From Neorhizobium sp. UBA3556 (lineage in GTDB: Bacteria > Pseudomonadota > Alphaproteobacteria > Rhizobiales > Rhizobiaceae), in assembly GCA_002376235.1 (NCBI GenBank), contig DFNX01000006.1, positions 420,836 through 484,835 of the forward strand: a DNA stretch of 64,000 bases, in the 5' to 3' direction. Positions 52,918-61,553 of this stretch are shown in pieces. The position numbers and the translations under genes are program-made. Under the pieces are notes generated by a model. The model was not told the DNA's origin, did no database searches, and was given only the letters and a program-made list of their open reading frames with translations. Position 1 is the first letter of the stretch, and every line of letters starts with the position of its first letter.

Positions 52918-53640
52918 TTAGCGATACACGCCAGGAACGGTCAGTTCCGGGGCCGCTCCGGCTTCCTTGCCGATGAACTTTTCGTAAAGTTCCTCGTAGC
53001 GCCCCGATCGAACCTGCCTGTTGATGAACAGGTTCAGGTAATTGATGAGGCCTTGCTCATCACGCAGTGTGATCAGGGACACATAATCCGGGTCGATTGG
53101 CGCGTTGCCGATAATCTTGAGGCCGGGGTATTTCCCTGACTTGATGATCTCGCTGGCAACGGTTGATGTCGTCCAAGTTGCGTCGATCTGCTTCTGGCTG
53201 AGCGCAAGAAAGACATCGGCCTGGCTCTGGAAAGCGCGAAATTGGCCCTTAGGATCATTGAAATCCTTGATGGCCTTTTCGAGGCCGATGGTTTCATAGC
53301 TGCCCGCGGGGCCGCCAACCGCATGTCCCTTGATGTCTTCCGGCTTGGTGATGTTGGCGTCTTCTCGCGCCAGGACCACCGTTGTGAAGACGAAATAGGG
53401 ATTGGTGAAGCCGATCGTTTTGGCGCGCTCCAGCGTATCCGACGTTGAAGCCACGCCAACATCAGCCCGGTCAGAGATCAGAGCAGGGATACGATCGGGG
53501 AACGGAGTTTCGACAAATTCCGGTTCCACGCCGAGCGCTTTTGCCAGATCCCGGCAATATTCGACATCAAAGCCTTCCGGCTCGTTTTGCGCGTTGCGCG
53601 ATCCCATCGGCGGAAAGTCGAGGACCACGACGCAACGCAA
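52918..53640 (-). pseudogene. Amino-acid-binding protein gene lacking its 5' end (signal peptide lost)
   Basis: The recognisable periplasmic amino-acid-binding domain starts abruptly at LRCVVVLDFPPMG (53640) and runs to the stop. Landmarks are GFDVEYCRDLAKALGVEPEFVET, DRIPALISDRADVGVASTSDTLERA and GGPAGSYETIG. No signal peptide, ribosome site or plausible start lies just upstream; that sequence looks like a promoter/operator. Roughly the first 25-35 codons are missing. A fallback start at ATG 53587 would give a cytoplasmic stub. The importer is therefore probably non-functional unless another binding protein serves it. Confidence 0.75.
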
Positions 53641-53645
53641 CGGCC

Positions 53646-53661
53646 AAAACGTATACGAAAT
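53646..53661. promoter_or_regulatory. Candidate GntR operator
   Basis: AAAACGTATACGAAAT centres on the perfect palindrome CGTATACG; GTATAC cores are common in operators of FCD-type GntR regulators. It lies directly against the truncated binding-protein coding sequence and divergent from the GntR gene. Confidence 0.4.
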
Positions 53662-53850
53662 ACGATGATGGTCAAGTGAATTGTCATGTGTTAAAGATTT
53701 GCGCATCCGCTGAAAGAGAAAGCGGCGCATGAACGGCGCCGAAACGTTGTTTCTCGAATGTGCACGGGAAGAAACTGACGGTTGTGATAGCTTGAAAGCG
53801 CTGCTTCTCTCAGGTATTCGCCAATTATTGTCCCACGGAAGAGATTTGAA

Positions 53851-54513
53851 ATGCCGCTGAAAGCAGACCTGATTGTCAATCTTGGGAATGCTCCCTCGGC
53901 ATCCGAGGTTATTCTGAAGTTCGTGCGAGACTCCATCATGGACGGATCCCTCGATGAGGGAGAACCTATCCGTCAGGACGATGTCGCCCGCATGTTTAAC
54001 GTTTCCAAGATCCCTGTTCGCGAAGCGCTTAAACGTCTCGAGGCGGAGGGATTGGTCGCATTCCAGCGCAATCGCGGCGCAATCGTAACTTCTTTGTCGG
54101 AGCCGGAAATCGTCGAGATTTTCGAAGTGCGGGCTATTTTGGAGGCGAATGCCATACGCCTGTCTATACCGGGCATGACCGAGAAGACCTTTGCTCGGGC
54201 GCAAGCATGTTGCGATATGTTCGCAATGGAGACGGATATCAGCCGTTGGGCGGAACTGAATTGGCAGTTCCACTCCTGTCTGTATGAGGATGCCAAGAGG
54301 CCGTATCTTCTCAACATGATCCGATCCGTCAATGATCGTATCGAGCGCTATCTGCGCGTTCAGCTCTCGCTGTCCAAAGGACAGGAGACAGCTGATCGCG
54401 AGCACCGGCAGATTCTGGAGCTTTGTCGCAAGCGAGACGCGGAAGCGGCGGCCAAACTAGTGCAGGATCATATCATGAGGGCGTGCGAGTCTCTTATGAA
54501 GCACGTTTCATAG
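53851..54513 (+). CDS. GntR-family regulator, FCD subclass
   Basis: The 220-residue regulator has an N-terminal winged HTH (ILKFVRDSIMDGSLDEGEPIRQDDVARMFNVSKIPVREALKRLEAEGLVAFQRNRGAIV) and an all-helical FCD ligand domain. The metal-ligand-type residues lie in ELNWQFHSCLYEDAKR, NDRIERYLR and EHRQILELCRKRDAEAA. Such regulators sense amino acids or carboxylates. It is divergent from the ABC/epimerase/tautomerase/OCD run and is the likely repressor of it. Confidence 0.92.
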   Translation: MPLKADLIVNLGNAPSASEVILKFVRDSIMDGSLDEGEPIRQDDVARMFNVSKIPVREALKRLEAEGLVAFQRNRGAIVTSLSEPEIVEIFEVRAILEANAIRLSIPGMTEKTFARAQACCDMFAMETDISRWAELNWQFHSCLYEDAKRPYLLNMIRSVNDRIERYLRVQLSLSKGQETADREHRQILELCRKRDAEAAAKLVQDHIMRACESLMKHVS

Positions 54514-54637
54514 TTCTCGACTCCGATCAATACGCACTCGCGACCACGATGGTCCATAAGGGAGACTACGCTGTATCCTTCTAAGTTCCATAACCCATCT
54601 TATGCGATCTTTATGCGTAGCTGCAAAGCTAGAATGT

Positions 54638-54645
54638 CCTGTTTC
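54638..54645. repeat. Left 8-bp target-site duplication of the IS6 copy
   Basis: CCTGTTTC lies immediately before the IS end at 54646 and is repeated exactly at 55239-55246. Eight bases is the usual IS6-family duplication. Confidence 0.92.
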
Positions 54646-55238
54646 GGCTCTGTTGGAAGAATTCTTTTTGGCTAACTATGCCTGCCCCCTCGGTCCTCAG
54701 GCGGCCTTGGCGTCGGCGGTCTGGGCAAGCAGCGTCACCACCTCGGTGAGCGCGCTCGGTCCAATCCCGAAAGCACGTTCAACGATGCGGGCTTCTCCAC
54801 GAAGATCACCGGTGAGATTGAATATTCCAGCCTGACCCTTGCGTGACGCCCGCATCACCTCGAAACCTTTGATCGTCGCGTATGCCGTTTTCAACGTCTT
54901 GAATCCTCTGACCGGCCTGATCAGCTGCTTGAGCTTGCCATGATCGGCCTCAACGACGTTGTTCAGGCGGCTGGCGCCAGTGCCAGCGCAGCCGTTTTTC
55001 AATCTCTGGCGCATATTTCTGGACCCAGCGATAGATGGTGGATTGATCCACGGTCACGCCCCGTTCGCCCATCATCTGTTCGAGATCGCGGTAGCTCCCC
55101 CCATAACGGCAAGACCAGCGAACCGCCCAAATGATTACCTCGCCCTGAAAATGGCGCCATTTGAAATCGCTCATCAAAATTCTTGCCTAAATGTATCCGC
55201 CCTCAATCAAGCAGCAGCGAGATTTTCGCAACAGAGCC
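54646..55238 (-). mobile_element. Defective IS6-family element, right copy (internally deleted)
   Basis: The element is 593 bp with both ends present: GGCTCTGTTG at 54646 and CAACAGAGCC at 55238. The transposase reads from about 55174 (SDFKWRHFQGEVIIWAVRW; YGGSYRDLEQMMGERGVTVDQSTIYRWVQKYAPEIEKRLRWHW). Near 54980 it jumps, out of frame, to the C-terminal part (NNVVEADHGKLKQLIRPVRGFKTLKTAY and onward). The catalytic middle is missing, so it cannot encode an active enzyme. The flanking 8-bp duplications show that it arrived as a single-element insertion and was deleted internally later. Confidence 0.93.
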
Positions 55239-55246
55239 CCTGTTTC
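55239..55246. repeat. Right 8-bp target-site duplication of the IS6 copy
   Basis: CCTGTTTC is identical to 54638-54645. Confidence 0.92.
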
Positions 55247-55315
55247 TGCATAGTTGGAATGTCACACTCCCCTGGTCTGAAGGACGGCTGGGAGATTGCA
55301 GTCCGATTGATTGCG

Positions 55316-55435
55316 ATGAGCGAACGCGATCTGCAGCGGATCGAGGTTTTGTCGAAGGTCGTCGCCGCCCGGATGACGACGGTGTCAGCGGCACATGTGC
55401 TTGACCTGAGCCAGCGTCAGGTGCGTCAGCGACAG
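55316..55435 (+). mobile_element. ISNCY-family transposase fragment (N-terminus)
   Basis: The frame MSERDLQRIEVLSKVVAARM, followed by TTVSAAHVLDLSQRQVRQR, is the N-terminal HTH of an ISNCY-type transposase (usual form MSERDLQRIEVL...LSERQVRRLL). It breaks after about 40 codons and continues into unrelated AT-rich sequence. The IS6 copy inserted about 80 bases upstream, next to this older remnant. Confidence 0.7.
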
Positions 55436-55797
55436 GCTCGAATATGCGACAAAACGTCAAGATTTTCGCCTAAAGACAGCGCGCGTCATGTCAATGACGT
55501 CGACAACTGATTGATAATATGAGGTTTTTTACGCTGCGCCATAATCATTATTTTTGGTAATTACAGTGATCCGATAAATTCAATTTTTTAAACGTCACAC
55601 CTCTGCCACAAAGTTTACAGGCGACTTCATTCGAAGTGAAAAGCAAATTCAGATCAAGTATTTCACGTGGATTAATCGATTTTCCGCGTTTGATCGAGCA
55701 CGTATTTCGCATTCTCGATGTGTTGCTCTGAGGAAATAATTTTAAAGGCACAGGATATGACTCCATTCATTGGAGATTTACTGGGGAGAGAGGAAAT
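55436..55797. other. AT-rich non-coding region before the CitMHS gene
   Basis: There is no supportable gene in these roughly 360 bases, which are clearly more AT-rich than their surroundings. A dyad CGTCAT-GTCA-ATGACG sits at 55484-55499. The region presumably carries the promoter of the carboxylate operon that starts at 55798. The low GC near IS remnants suggests acquired or eroded DNA. Confidence 0.5.
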
Positions 55798-57126
55798 ATG
55801 CTAGCTATTCTTGGACTAGTTACGATACTTGTATTATTGATAGTCATATTGACAAACAAGCTGTCACCATTGGTTGCCCTTATCGTGATCCCGATCATCG
55901 CGTCGCTGATCGGTGGCTTTGGGGCAGAAACTGCGACTTTCATCGTTAGTGGCGTCAAAAATATCGCGCCAACGGCAGCGATGTTCGTCTTTGCCATCGT
56001 CTTCTTCGGTGTCCTTACCGATGCCGGCATGATGGATCCGATTATCGACCGTATTTTAAAGGCCGTTGGCATGAAGCCGACCCGTATCGTCGTCGGTTCC
56101 GCGCTGCTCGCCTTGATAATCCACCTGGACGGATCCGGCGCAGTTACCTTCCTTGTCACCATTCCAGCCATGCTACCTCTGTATGACCGCCTCGGCATGC
56201 AGCGTCGGGTTCTGGCACTCGTCGTCGCCTTGGCCGCCGGTGTGAACTTCCTGCCCTGGACAGGTCCCGTTCTGCGCGCCTCGGCTGCCTTGAATGTACC
56301 TGTATCGTCGATCTTTACACCACTCTTCGTCGTACAGATCGTCGGTCTGGTCTTTGTCTTCGCCGTTTCCTGGTACATGGGTAAGCGCGAAGAGCGTCGC
56401 CTCGGCCTTGGTTCCGGCGCCACGGTTGCCGCCGCAGGCGAAGGTTCGGAAGGCGCCTACAAGCGTGAACTGACCGATGCTGAAAAGGAAATCCGTCGCC
56501 CGCACCTCTTCTGGGTGAACATCATACTAGCACTCGCGATCCTTGGCACGATGATCTCGGGTTATGTCGATGCAGCTCCGATGTTCATGATCGGGACCGT
56601 GCTCGCACTGATGATCAACTATCCGCAGGTCAAGGATCAGAAGGCTCGCGTCGATGCCCATGCAAAGGCCGCGCTGATGATGGCTTCCATCCTCTTCGCC
56701 GCTGGCGCCTTCACCGGCATCATGGGCGGAACGGGCATGATCAAGGCCATGGCCGCAGCCGGCGCAACTTACGTCCCGGCAGACCATGCACAGGCCATTC
56801 CCTTCATCACCGGCATTCTGTCGATGCCGCTCAGCCTGCTGTTCGACCCCGACTCCTACTACTTCGGTGTCATGCCGGTTCTGGCCAATGTCTATCACAG
56901 CTTCGGTGGTGACCCGATTCACGTCGCCCAGGCCTCCATTCTCGGCCAGATGACCACCGGCTTCCCCGTCAGCCCGCTGACGCCCGCCACCTTCCTGATC
57001 ATGGGCCTTACCGGTGTCAGCCTCGGTGAACACCAGAAACTGGCAATCCCATTCCTCTTCGCTGCCACGGTCCTGATGACCATTACCGCAGTGATCCTGG
57101 GTGTCATCCCATCCCCGTTCGGATGA
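55798..57126 (+). CDS. CitMHS-family carboxylate transporter
   Basis: The 442-residue inner-membrane symporter has about 12 helices. Family landmarks are LTNKLSPLVALIVIPIIASLIGG, HLDGSGAVTFLVTIPAMLPLY, PWTGPVLRASAALNV and FDPDSYYFGVMPVLANV. Relatives carry citrate with divalent metal or other di- and tricarboxylates. It starts at ATG 55798 behind GAGAGGAAAT. It is first in an operon with AtuA-like, DUF4387, CoA-transferase and thiolase genes, so it probably imports their substrate. Confidence 0.92.
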   Translation: MLAILGLVTILVLLIVILTNKLSPLVALIVIPIIASLIGGFGAETATFIVSGVKNIAPTAAMFVFAIVFFGVLTDAGMMDPIIDRILKAVGMKPTRIVVGSALLALIIHLDGSGAVTFLVTIPAMLPLYDRLGMQRRVLALVVALAAGVNFLPWTGPVLRASAALNVPVSSIFTPLFVVQIVGLVFVFAVSWYMGKREERRLGLGSGATVAAAGEGSEGAYKRELTDAEKEIRRPHLFWVNIILALAILGTMISGYVDAAPMFMIGTVLALMINYPQVKDQKARVDAHAKAALMMASILFAAGAFTGIMGGTGMIKAMAAAGATYVPADHAQAIPFITGILSMPLSLLFDPDSYYFGVMPVLANVYHSFGGDPIHVAQASILGQMTTGFPVSPLTPATFLIMGLTGVSLGEHQKLAIPFLFAATVLMTITAVILGVIPSPFG

Positions 57127-57163
57127 GCCACGCCCACCTGATTTGAAATAAGGAGTTATAATA

Positions 57164-58501
57164 ATGCGTACTATTCGCATCGGATCCGGAGCCGGATATT
57201 CCGGCGATCGCATCGAGCCGGCGGTGGAACTCGCCGAAAAAGGCAAAATCAACTACCTCGTTTTCGAATGCCTGGCAGAGCGCACCATCGCGATCGCCCA
57301 GAACGCCAAGCTGAACGACCCGACCAAGGGCTATGACCCGCTGCTGGTCGAACGGTTCGAAGCCGTGCTGCCGATCTGCAAAAAGAACGGCATCAAGATC
57401 ATCACCAACATGGGTGCCGCAAATCCGCAGGCCGGCGCCGCCAAGGTTCGCGAAATTGCTGCCCGCCTGGGCCTCGGCAAACTCAAGATTGCAGCCATCT
57501 CCGGCGACGATGTCGTCGAAGCCCTGAAGGTCAGCGACACCAAGATCCTTGAAACCGGCGCTCCGGCTTCCAGCATGGCTTCCGTTCTGGTCTCGGCAAA
57601 TGCCTATGTCGGTGCTGCCCCGATGGTTGAGGCTCTTGCCAACGGTGCTGACGTCATCATCACCGGCCGCGTAGCCGACCCATCCATGTTCCTCGCCCCG
57701 CAGATCCATGAATTCGGCTGGTCGCAGGATGACTGGGACAAGATCGGCAAGGGCACGGCCGTTGGCCACCTGCTGGAATGCGGTGGTCAGGTTACCGGCG
57801 GTTACTACGCCGAACCGGGCAAGAAGGATGTCGCAGACCTCGCCCGCCTGGGCTTTCCGATTGCGGAAGTCTCCGAAGACGGTGCGATCGTCATCACCAA
57901 GGTCGAAGGTTCAGGTGGCAAGGTTACCGAGCATACCTGCAAGGAACAGATCCTCTATGAGGTGCATGATCCGAAAACTTACCTGACACCGGATGTGACT
58001 GCCGACTTTTCGCAGATCACCTTTACGGAAATCGCTCCCAACCGCATCCAGGTCGGTGGCGTGACCGGCCGTGCCCGCACTGACACCCTCAAGGTTTCGG
58101 TCGGCTATAACGATGGCTACATGGGTGAAGGCCAGATTTCCTATGCAGGACCGGGCGCCCTTGCCCGCGGCCAGCTCGCACTCGAAATAGTCAAGGAACG
58201 GCTCAAGATCACCGGGGTCAAAGCCAACGAGCTTCGCTTCGACCTCATCGGCGTCAACTCGATCCACGCCGATGTCCTGGCCCCTGCTCCCGAACCGACT
58301 GAAGTTCGTGTTCGTGTCACCGGCCGTTGCGACAGCATGAAGGAAGCTGTGCGGATCGGCAACGAAGTCGAGACGCTCTACACCAACGGCCCTGCCAGCG
58401 GTGGCGGTGCAGCGAAATCGGCCAAGCAGGTCGTTGCGATGCTTTCCGCACTCTTCCCGCGCGACAAGGTCGTTCCCGTCATCGAATATCTGGAGGCTTA
58501 A
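57164..58501 (+). CDS. AtuA-like protein (DUF1446)
   Basis: The 445-residue soluble protein begins RTIRIGSGAGYSGDRIEPAVELAEKGKINYLVFECLAERTIA, the hallmark of the AtuA/DUF1446 family. Further landmarks are IITNMGAANPQAGAAKVREIA, GADVIITGRVADPSMFLAPQ and HLLECGGQVTGGYYAEPG. AtuA is needed for acyclic terpene use in Pseudomonas, but its reaction is not established to my knowledge. It starts behind AAGGAG. It is always likely to work with the DUF4387 protein encoded next, since the two families are commonly paired or fused. Confidence 0.88.
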   Translation: MRTIRIGSGAGYSGDRIEPAVELAEKGKINYLVFECLAERTIAIAQNAKLNDPTKGYDPLLVERFEAVLPICKKNGIKIITNMGAANPQAGAAKVREIAARLGLGKLKIAAISGDDVVEALKVSDTKILETGAPASSMASVLVSANAYVGAAPMVEALANGADVIITGRVADPSMFLAPQIHEFGWSQDDWDKIGKGTAVGHLLECGGQVTGGYYAEPGKKDVADLARLGFPIAEVSEDGAIVITKVEGSGGKVTEHTCKEQILYEVHDPKTYLTPDVTADFSQITFTEIAPNRIQVGGVTGRARTDTLKVSVGYNDGYMGEGQISYAGPGALARGQLALEIVKERLKITGVKANELRFDLIGVNSIHADVLAPAPEPTEVRVRVTGRCDSMKEAVRIGNEVETLYTNGPASGGGAAKSAKQVVAMLSALFPRDKVVPVIEYLEA

Positions 58502-58505
58502 GGCT

Positions 58506-58817
58506 ATGAAACTCTTCGACATCGCCCATTCCCGCACCGGCGACAAGGGCAACATCTCCAACATCTCCGTCATCGTTTATGATCAGAAGGATTACGAACG
58601 CGTCCGCGAATACGTCACGCCCGAACGGGTCAAGGCGCATTTCAAGGGCATCGTCAACGGCGAGGTCGTCCGTTACGAGATCCCGACGCTCGGCGCACTC
58701 AACTTCGTCATGCAGGATGCGCTTGGTGGCGGCGTGACACGTTCGCTTGCTCTCGATGCACACGGCAAGTGCCTGGCCTCCGCGCTTCTCGCGATGGACA
58801 TCCCGGCCAAGAACTAA
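58506..58817 (+). CDS. DUF4387 protein (AtuA-like ferredoxin-fold partner)
   Basis: The 103-residue protein reads MKLFDIAHSRTGDKGNISNISVIVYDQKDYE with LNFVMQDALGGGVTRSLALDAHGK. This is the small domain that accompanies AtuA/DUF1446, sometimes fused to it. The conserved HSRTGDKGN and LGGGVTRSL suggest an active-site contribution. It starts 4 bases after the AtuA-like stop. Activity unknown. Together the pair probably forms a lyase, hydratase or isomerase acting on the imported acid or its CoA ester (inference). Confidence 0.85.
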   Translation: MKLFDIAHSRTGDKGNISNISVIVYDQKDYERVREYVTPERVKAHFKGIVNGEVVRYEIPTLGALNFVMQDALGGGVTRSLALDAHGKCLASALLAMDIPAKN

Positions 58818-58883
58818 GGCGCCAAAGGTGCGGGCAGCTTGATTTTTGCAGGCTGCCCCCGCCTCCCCGAAGAGGAAAGAACC

Positions 58884-59543
58884 ATGTCAAAAGTAAGTAG
58901 CGTCACGGCTGCAGTCGAGCAGATCCCGGATGGCGCGGTATTGATGATCGGCGGTTTCATGGGCGCGGGCACCCCGCCACTGCTGATCGACGAACTGGTC
59001 CGCCAGGGCAAGAAGAACCTGACCGTGATCGCCAATGATACGGCCCGTCCCGGTGTCGGCATCGGCAAGCTGATCGATGCCGGTCTGGTGAAGAAGGTGA
59101 CTGCCAGCCATATCGGCACCAACCCGCAAACCCAGAAGTTGATGATCGCGGGTGAACTCGAGGTCGATCTGGTTCCACAAGGAACGCTGGCCGAACGGGT
59201 GCGTGCCGGCGGTTCAGGGCTTGGCGGCGTGTTGACGCCGACGGGTGTCGGCACAACGGCAGGTGAAGGCAAGAAGACCGTCGAACTGAACGGCACGACC
59301 TATCTCGTCGAAGAAGCCATCAAGGCCGATATCGCGCTGATCTCTGCCCGCAGCGCCGATTACTCCGGCAACCTGCGCTATTCGCTGACGTCGCGCAACT
59401 TCAACCCGCTGATGGCGCTGGCCGCCGAACTGGTGATTGCCGAGCCGAACGAGATCGTGCCGATCGGCTGCATCGAACCCGATGCCGTCGTCACTCCGCA
59501 TGTGCTCGTCGACGTGATCGTGGTGAAGGGAGCGGAGAAATGA
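58884..59543 (+). CDS. CoA-transferase alpha subunit (AtoD-like)
   Basis: The 219-residue alpha subunit has GGFMGAGTPPLLIDELVRQG, IANDTARPGVGIGKLI and DLVPQGTLAERVRAGGSGLGGVLTPTGVGT. The N-terminal residues TVIANDTARPG fit acetate/acetoacetate CoA-transferases (AtoDA) better than the succinyl type at 35415. It starts at ATG 58884 behind AGAGGAAAG. It overlaps the beta-subunit start by 4 bases. Confidence 0.9.
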   Translation: MSKVSSVTAAVEQIPDGAVLMIGGFMGAGTPPLLIDELVRQGKKNLTVIANDTARPGVGIGKLIDAGLVKKVTASHIGTNPQTQKLMIAGELEVDLVPQGTLAERVRAGGSGLGGVLTPTGVGTTAGEGKKTVELNGTTYLVEEAIKADIALISARSADYSGNLRYSLTSRNFNPLMALAAELVIAEPNEIVPIGCIEPDAVVTPHVLVDVIVVKGAEK

Positions 59544-60196
59544 ACGACAAGGAAATCATCGCCCGGCGCGTGGCGCTGGAGCTGAAGCGCGGCTCTCTGG
59601 TCAATCTGGGCATTGGACTGCCGACCATGGTCGCCAATTATCTTCCCGCCGATGCCGGCATCTCCTTCCAGTCGGAAAACGGCATTATCGGCATGAGCGC
59701 CCTGCCCGATCCGGGCCTTGCCGGCGCCCATCTGACCGATGCCGGCGGCTCGCCGATCGGTGCTCTGCCGGGAGCATGCGCCTTCGACAGCGCCATGTCC
59801 TTTGCGCTGATCCGTGGCGGCCATCTCGATGTGACCGTTCTTGGCGGTCTGCAGGTCGATGAAGAAGGCCAGCTCGCCAACTGGATGGTGCCGGGCAAGA
59901 TGGTGCCGGGCATGGGCGGCGCGATGGACCTGGTCTCGGGTGCCAAGCGTGTGATCGTTGCCATGACCCACACAGCCAAGGGCGCACCGAAGATCTTGAA
60001 GAAATGCACGCTTCCGCTGACTTCGGTTCGCCGCGTTGATCTGGTCGTCACGGAAATGGCTGTGATCCAGCCGACCGACGAGGGGCTTGTACTGCTCGAA
60101 ACGGCTCCGGGTGTGACGGTCGATCAGGTTGTCGCAGCATCCGAAGCCAAACTGTTAGTGCCGAAGGCTCCAGGCGTGATGGGCATCGCAGCCTGA
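59540..60196 (+). CDS. CoA-transferase beta subunit (AtoA-like)
   Basis: The 218-residue beta subunit has the catalytic Glu46 in QSENGIIGMS. VNLGIGLPTMVANYLP precedes it and GGAMDLVSGAKRVIVAMTHTAKGAPKIL follows. With the alpha subunit it activates a short-chain keto acid using acetyl-CoA or succinyl-CoA as donor. The following thiolase suggests that the product is acetoacetyl-CoA or a close homologue. Confidence 0.92.
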   Translation: MNDKEIIARRVALELKRGSLVNLGIGLPTMVANYLPADAGISFQSENGIIGMSALPDPGLAGAHLTDAGGSPIGALPGACAFDSAMSFALIRGGHLDVTVLGGLQVDEEGQLANWMVPGKMVPGMGGAMDLVSGAKRVIVAMTHTAKGAPKILKKCTLPLTSVRRVDLVVTEMAVIQPTDEGLVLLETAPGVTVDQVVAASEAKLLVPKAPGVMGIAA

Positions 60197-60371
60197 CCTG
60201 TCGGTTTGCGGGAGGGGCGGTATACTCTCCTCCGTCGTCCCTCCCGCGTCATTCCGGCTCAAACCGAGCCATTGTAATGTCGAGGCGTGAATTTCCTGCG
60301 CCATCTTCTCTCTTTCGCCGCAGATGAAGGCCGGAAGGTCGTTTCACGCATGCGGCAGGATTGGAAAAACC

Positions 60372-61544
60372 ATGACCAATATCGTAATTGTATCCGCCGC
60401 CCGTACGGCGATCGGTAAGTTCATGGGTGGGCTGTCCACCCTTCCCGCCAGCCAGCTGGGTTCGATCGTCATCCGCGAGGCTCTGGAACGCGCCAAGCTT
60501 GAAGCCTCTTCCGTCTCCGATGTCGTGCTCGGCCATGTGCTGAGCGCCGGCCAGGGCCAGAACACCGCTCGCCAGGCAGCTGTCGCCGCCGGCATCCCGA
60601 TGAAAGCTACCGCGCTCACCATCAACCAGGTCTGCGGATCCGGCCTGCGTGCGGTTGCGCTTGGCGCCCAGTCGATCCTTGCCGGCGATGCCGATGTGGT
60701 CGTGGCCGGCGGCCAGGAGAACATGAGCCTTGCCCCGCATGCAGCCGTCCTGCGCACAGGCGTCAAGATGGGCTCGGCCGAGTTTGTCGACACGATGATC
60801 CGCGATGGTCTGTGGGATGCGTTCAACGATTACCATATGGGCATCACCGCCGAAAACGTTGCTGCCAAATATGCATTGACGCGTGAGGAGCAGGACGCTT
60901 TCGCGCTTGCCTCGCAGACCAAGGCTGCCGCCGCCATCGCAGAAGGCCGGTTCAAACAGGAAATCGTTCCCGTAACGATCAAGACCCGCAAGGGCGATAT
61001 CGTCGTCGACACCGACGAGAACCCGCGTGCCACGACGCTCGACGTTCTGGCCAGCCTCAAGCCTGCCTTCAAGAAGGACGGCACGGTAACGGCCGGCAAT
61101 GCATCCGGCCTCAACGACGGTGCCGCCGCCGTGGTGCTGATGCGCGAGGACGAAGCTGCCCGTCGTGGTCTCACCCCGCTTGCCCGGATCGCCTCGTTCG
61201 CAACGATGGGCGTCGATGCATCGATCATGGGCACGGGCCCGATCCCTGCATCGCGCAAGGCGCTGGAACGGGCCGGCTGGAGCATCAACGATCTCGACCT
61301 GATCGAGGCCAATGAGGCGTTCGCGGCACAGGCATTGTCCGTCAACCGCGAACTCGGCTGGGATCCGGCCAAGGTCAATGTCAACGGCGGGGCAATCGCC
61401 ATCGGCCATCCGATCGGCGCTTCCGGTGCCCGCGTCCTGGTCACGCTGCTGCATGCGCTGAAGGCCCGCAACGCCAAGAAGGGTCTCGCAACGCTCTGCA
61501 TCGGCGGCGGCATGGGCATCGCGCTCTGCGTCGAGGCGCTCTGA
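60372..61544 (+). CDS. Acetyl-CoA C-acetyltransferase (thiolase)
   Basis: The 390-residue biosynthetic/degradative thiolase has the acyl-accepting Cys88 in NQVCGSGLRAV, the His in GGAIAIGHPIGASGARVL and the second Cys in CIGGGMGIAL. It cleaves acetoacetyl-CoA (or a beta-ketoacyl-CoA homologue) to acetyl-CoA. It starts at ATG 60372, 176 bases after the CoA-transferase. Two hairpins follow the stop before ackA. Confidence 0.94.
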   Translation: MTNIVIVSAARTAIGKFMGGLSTLPASQLGSIVIREALERAKLEASSVSDVVLGHVLSAGQGQNTARQAAVAAGIPMKATALTINQVCGSGLRAVALGAQSILAGDADVVVAGGQENMSLAPHAAVLRTGVKMGSAEFVDTMIRDGLWDAFNDYHMGITAENVAAKYALTREEQDAFALASQTKAAAAIAEGRFKQEIVPVTIKTRKGDIVVDTDENPRATTLDVLASLKPAFKKDGTVTAGNASGLNDGAAAVVLMREDEAARRGLTPLARIASFATMGVDASIMGTGPIPASRKALERAGWSINDLDLIEANEAFAAQALSVNRELGWDPAKVNVNGGAIAIGHPIGASGARVLVTLLHALKARNAKKGLATLCIGGGMGIALCVEAL

Positions 61545-61553
61545 GACACCCCC

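Noticed and set aside
36790..55238. Inward-facing IS6 copies as the ends of a composite transposon carrying the betaine island
   Set aside because: The right copy has its own perfect 8-bp duplication on both sides, which shows a single-element insertion. The left copy is truncated with no matching outer duplication seen. The arrangement may still have promoted rearrangements.
54646..55238. Functional small gene within the right IS6 copy
   Set aside because: The transposase is out of frame across the internal deletion and lacks the catalytic region.
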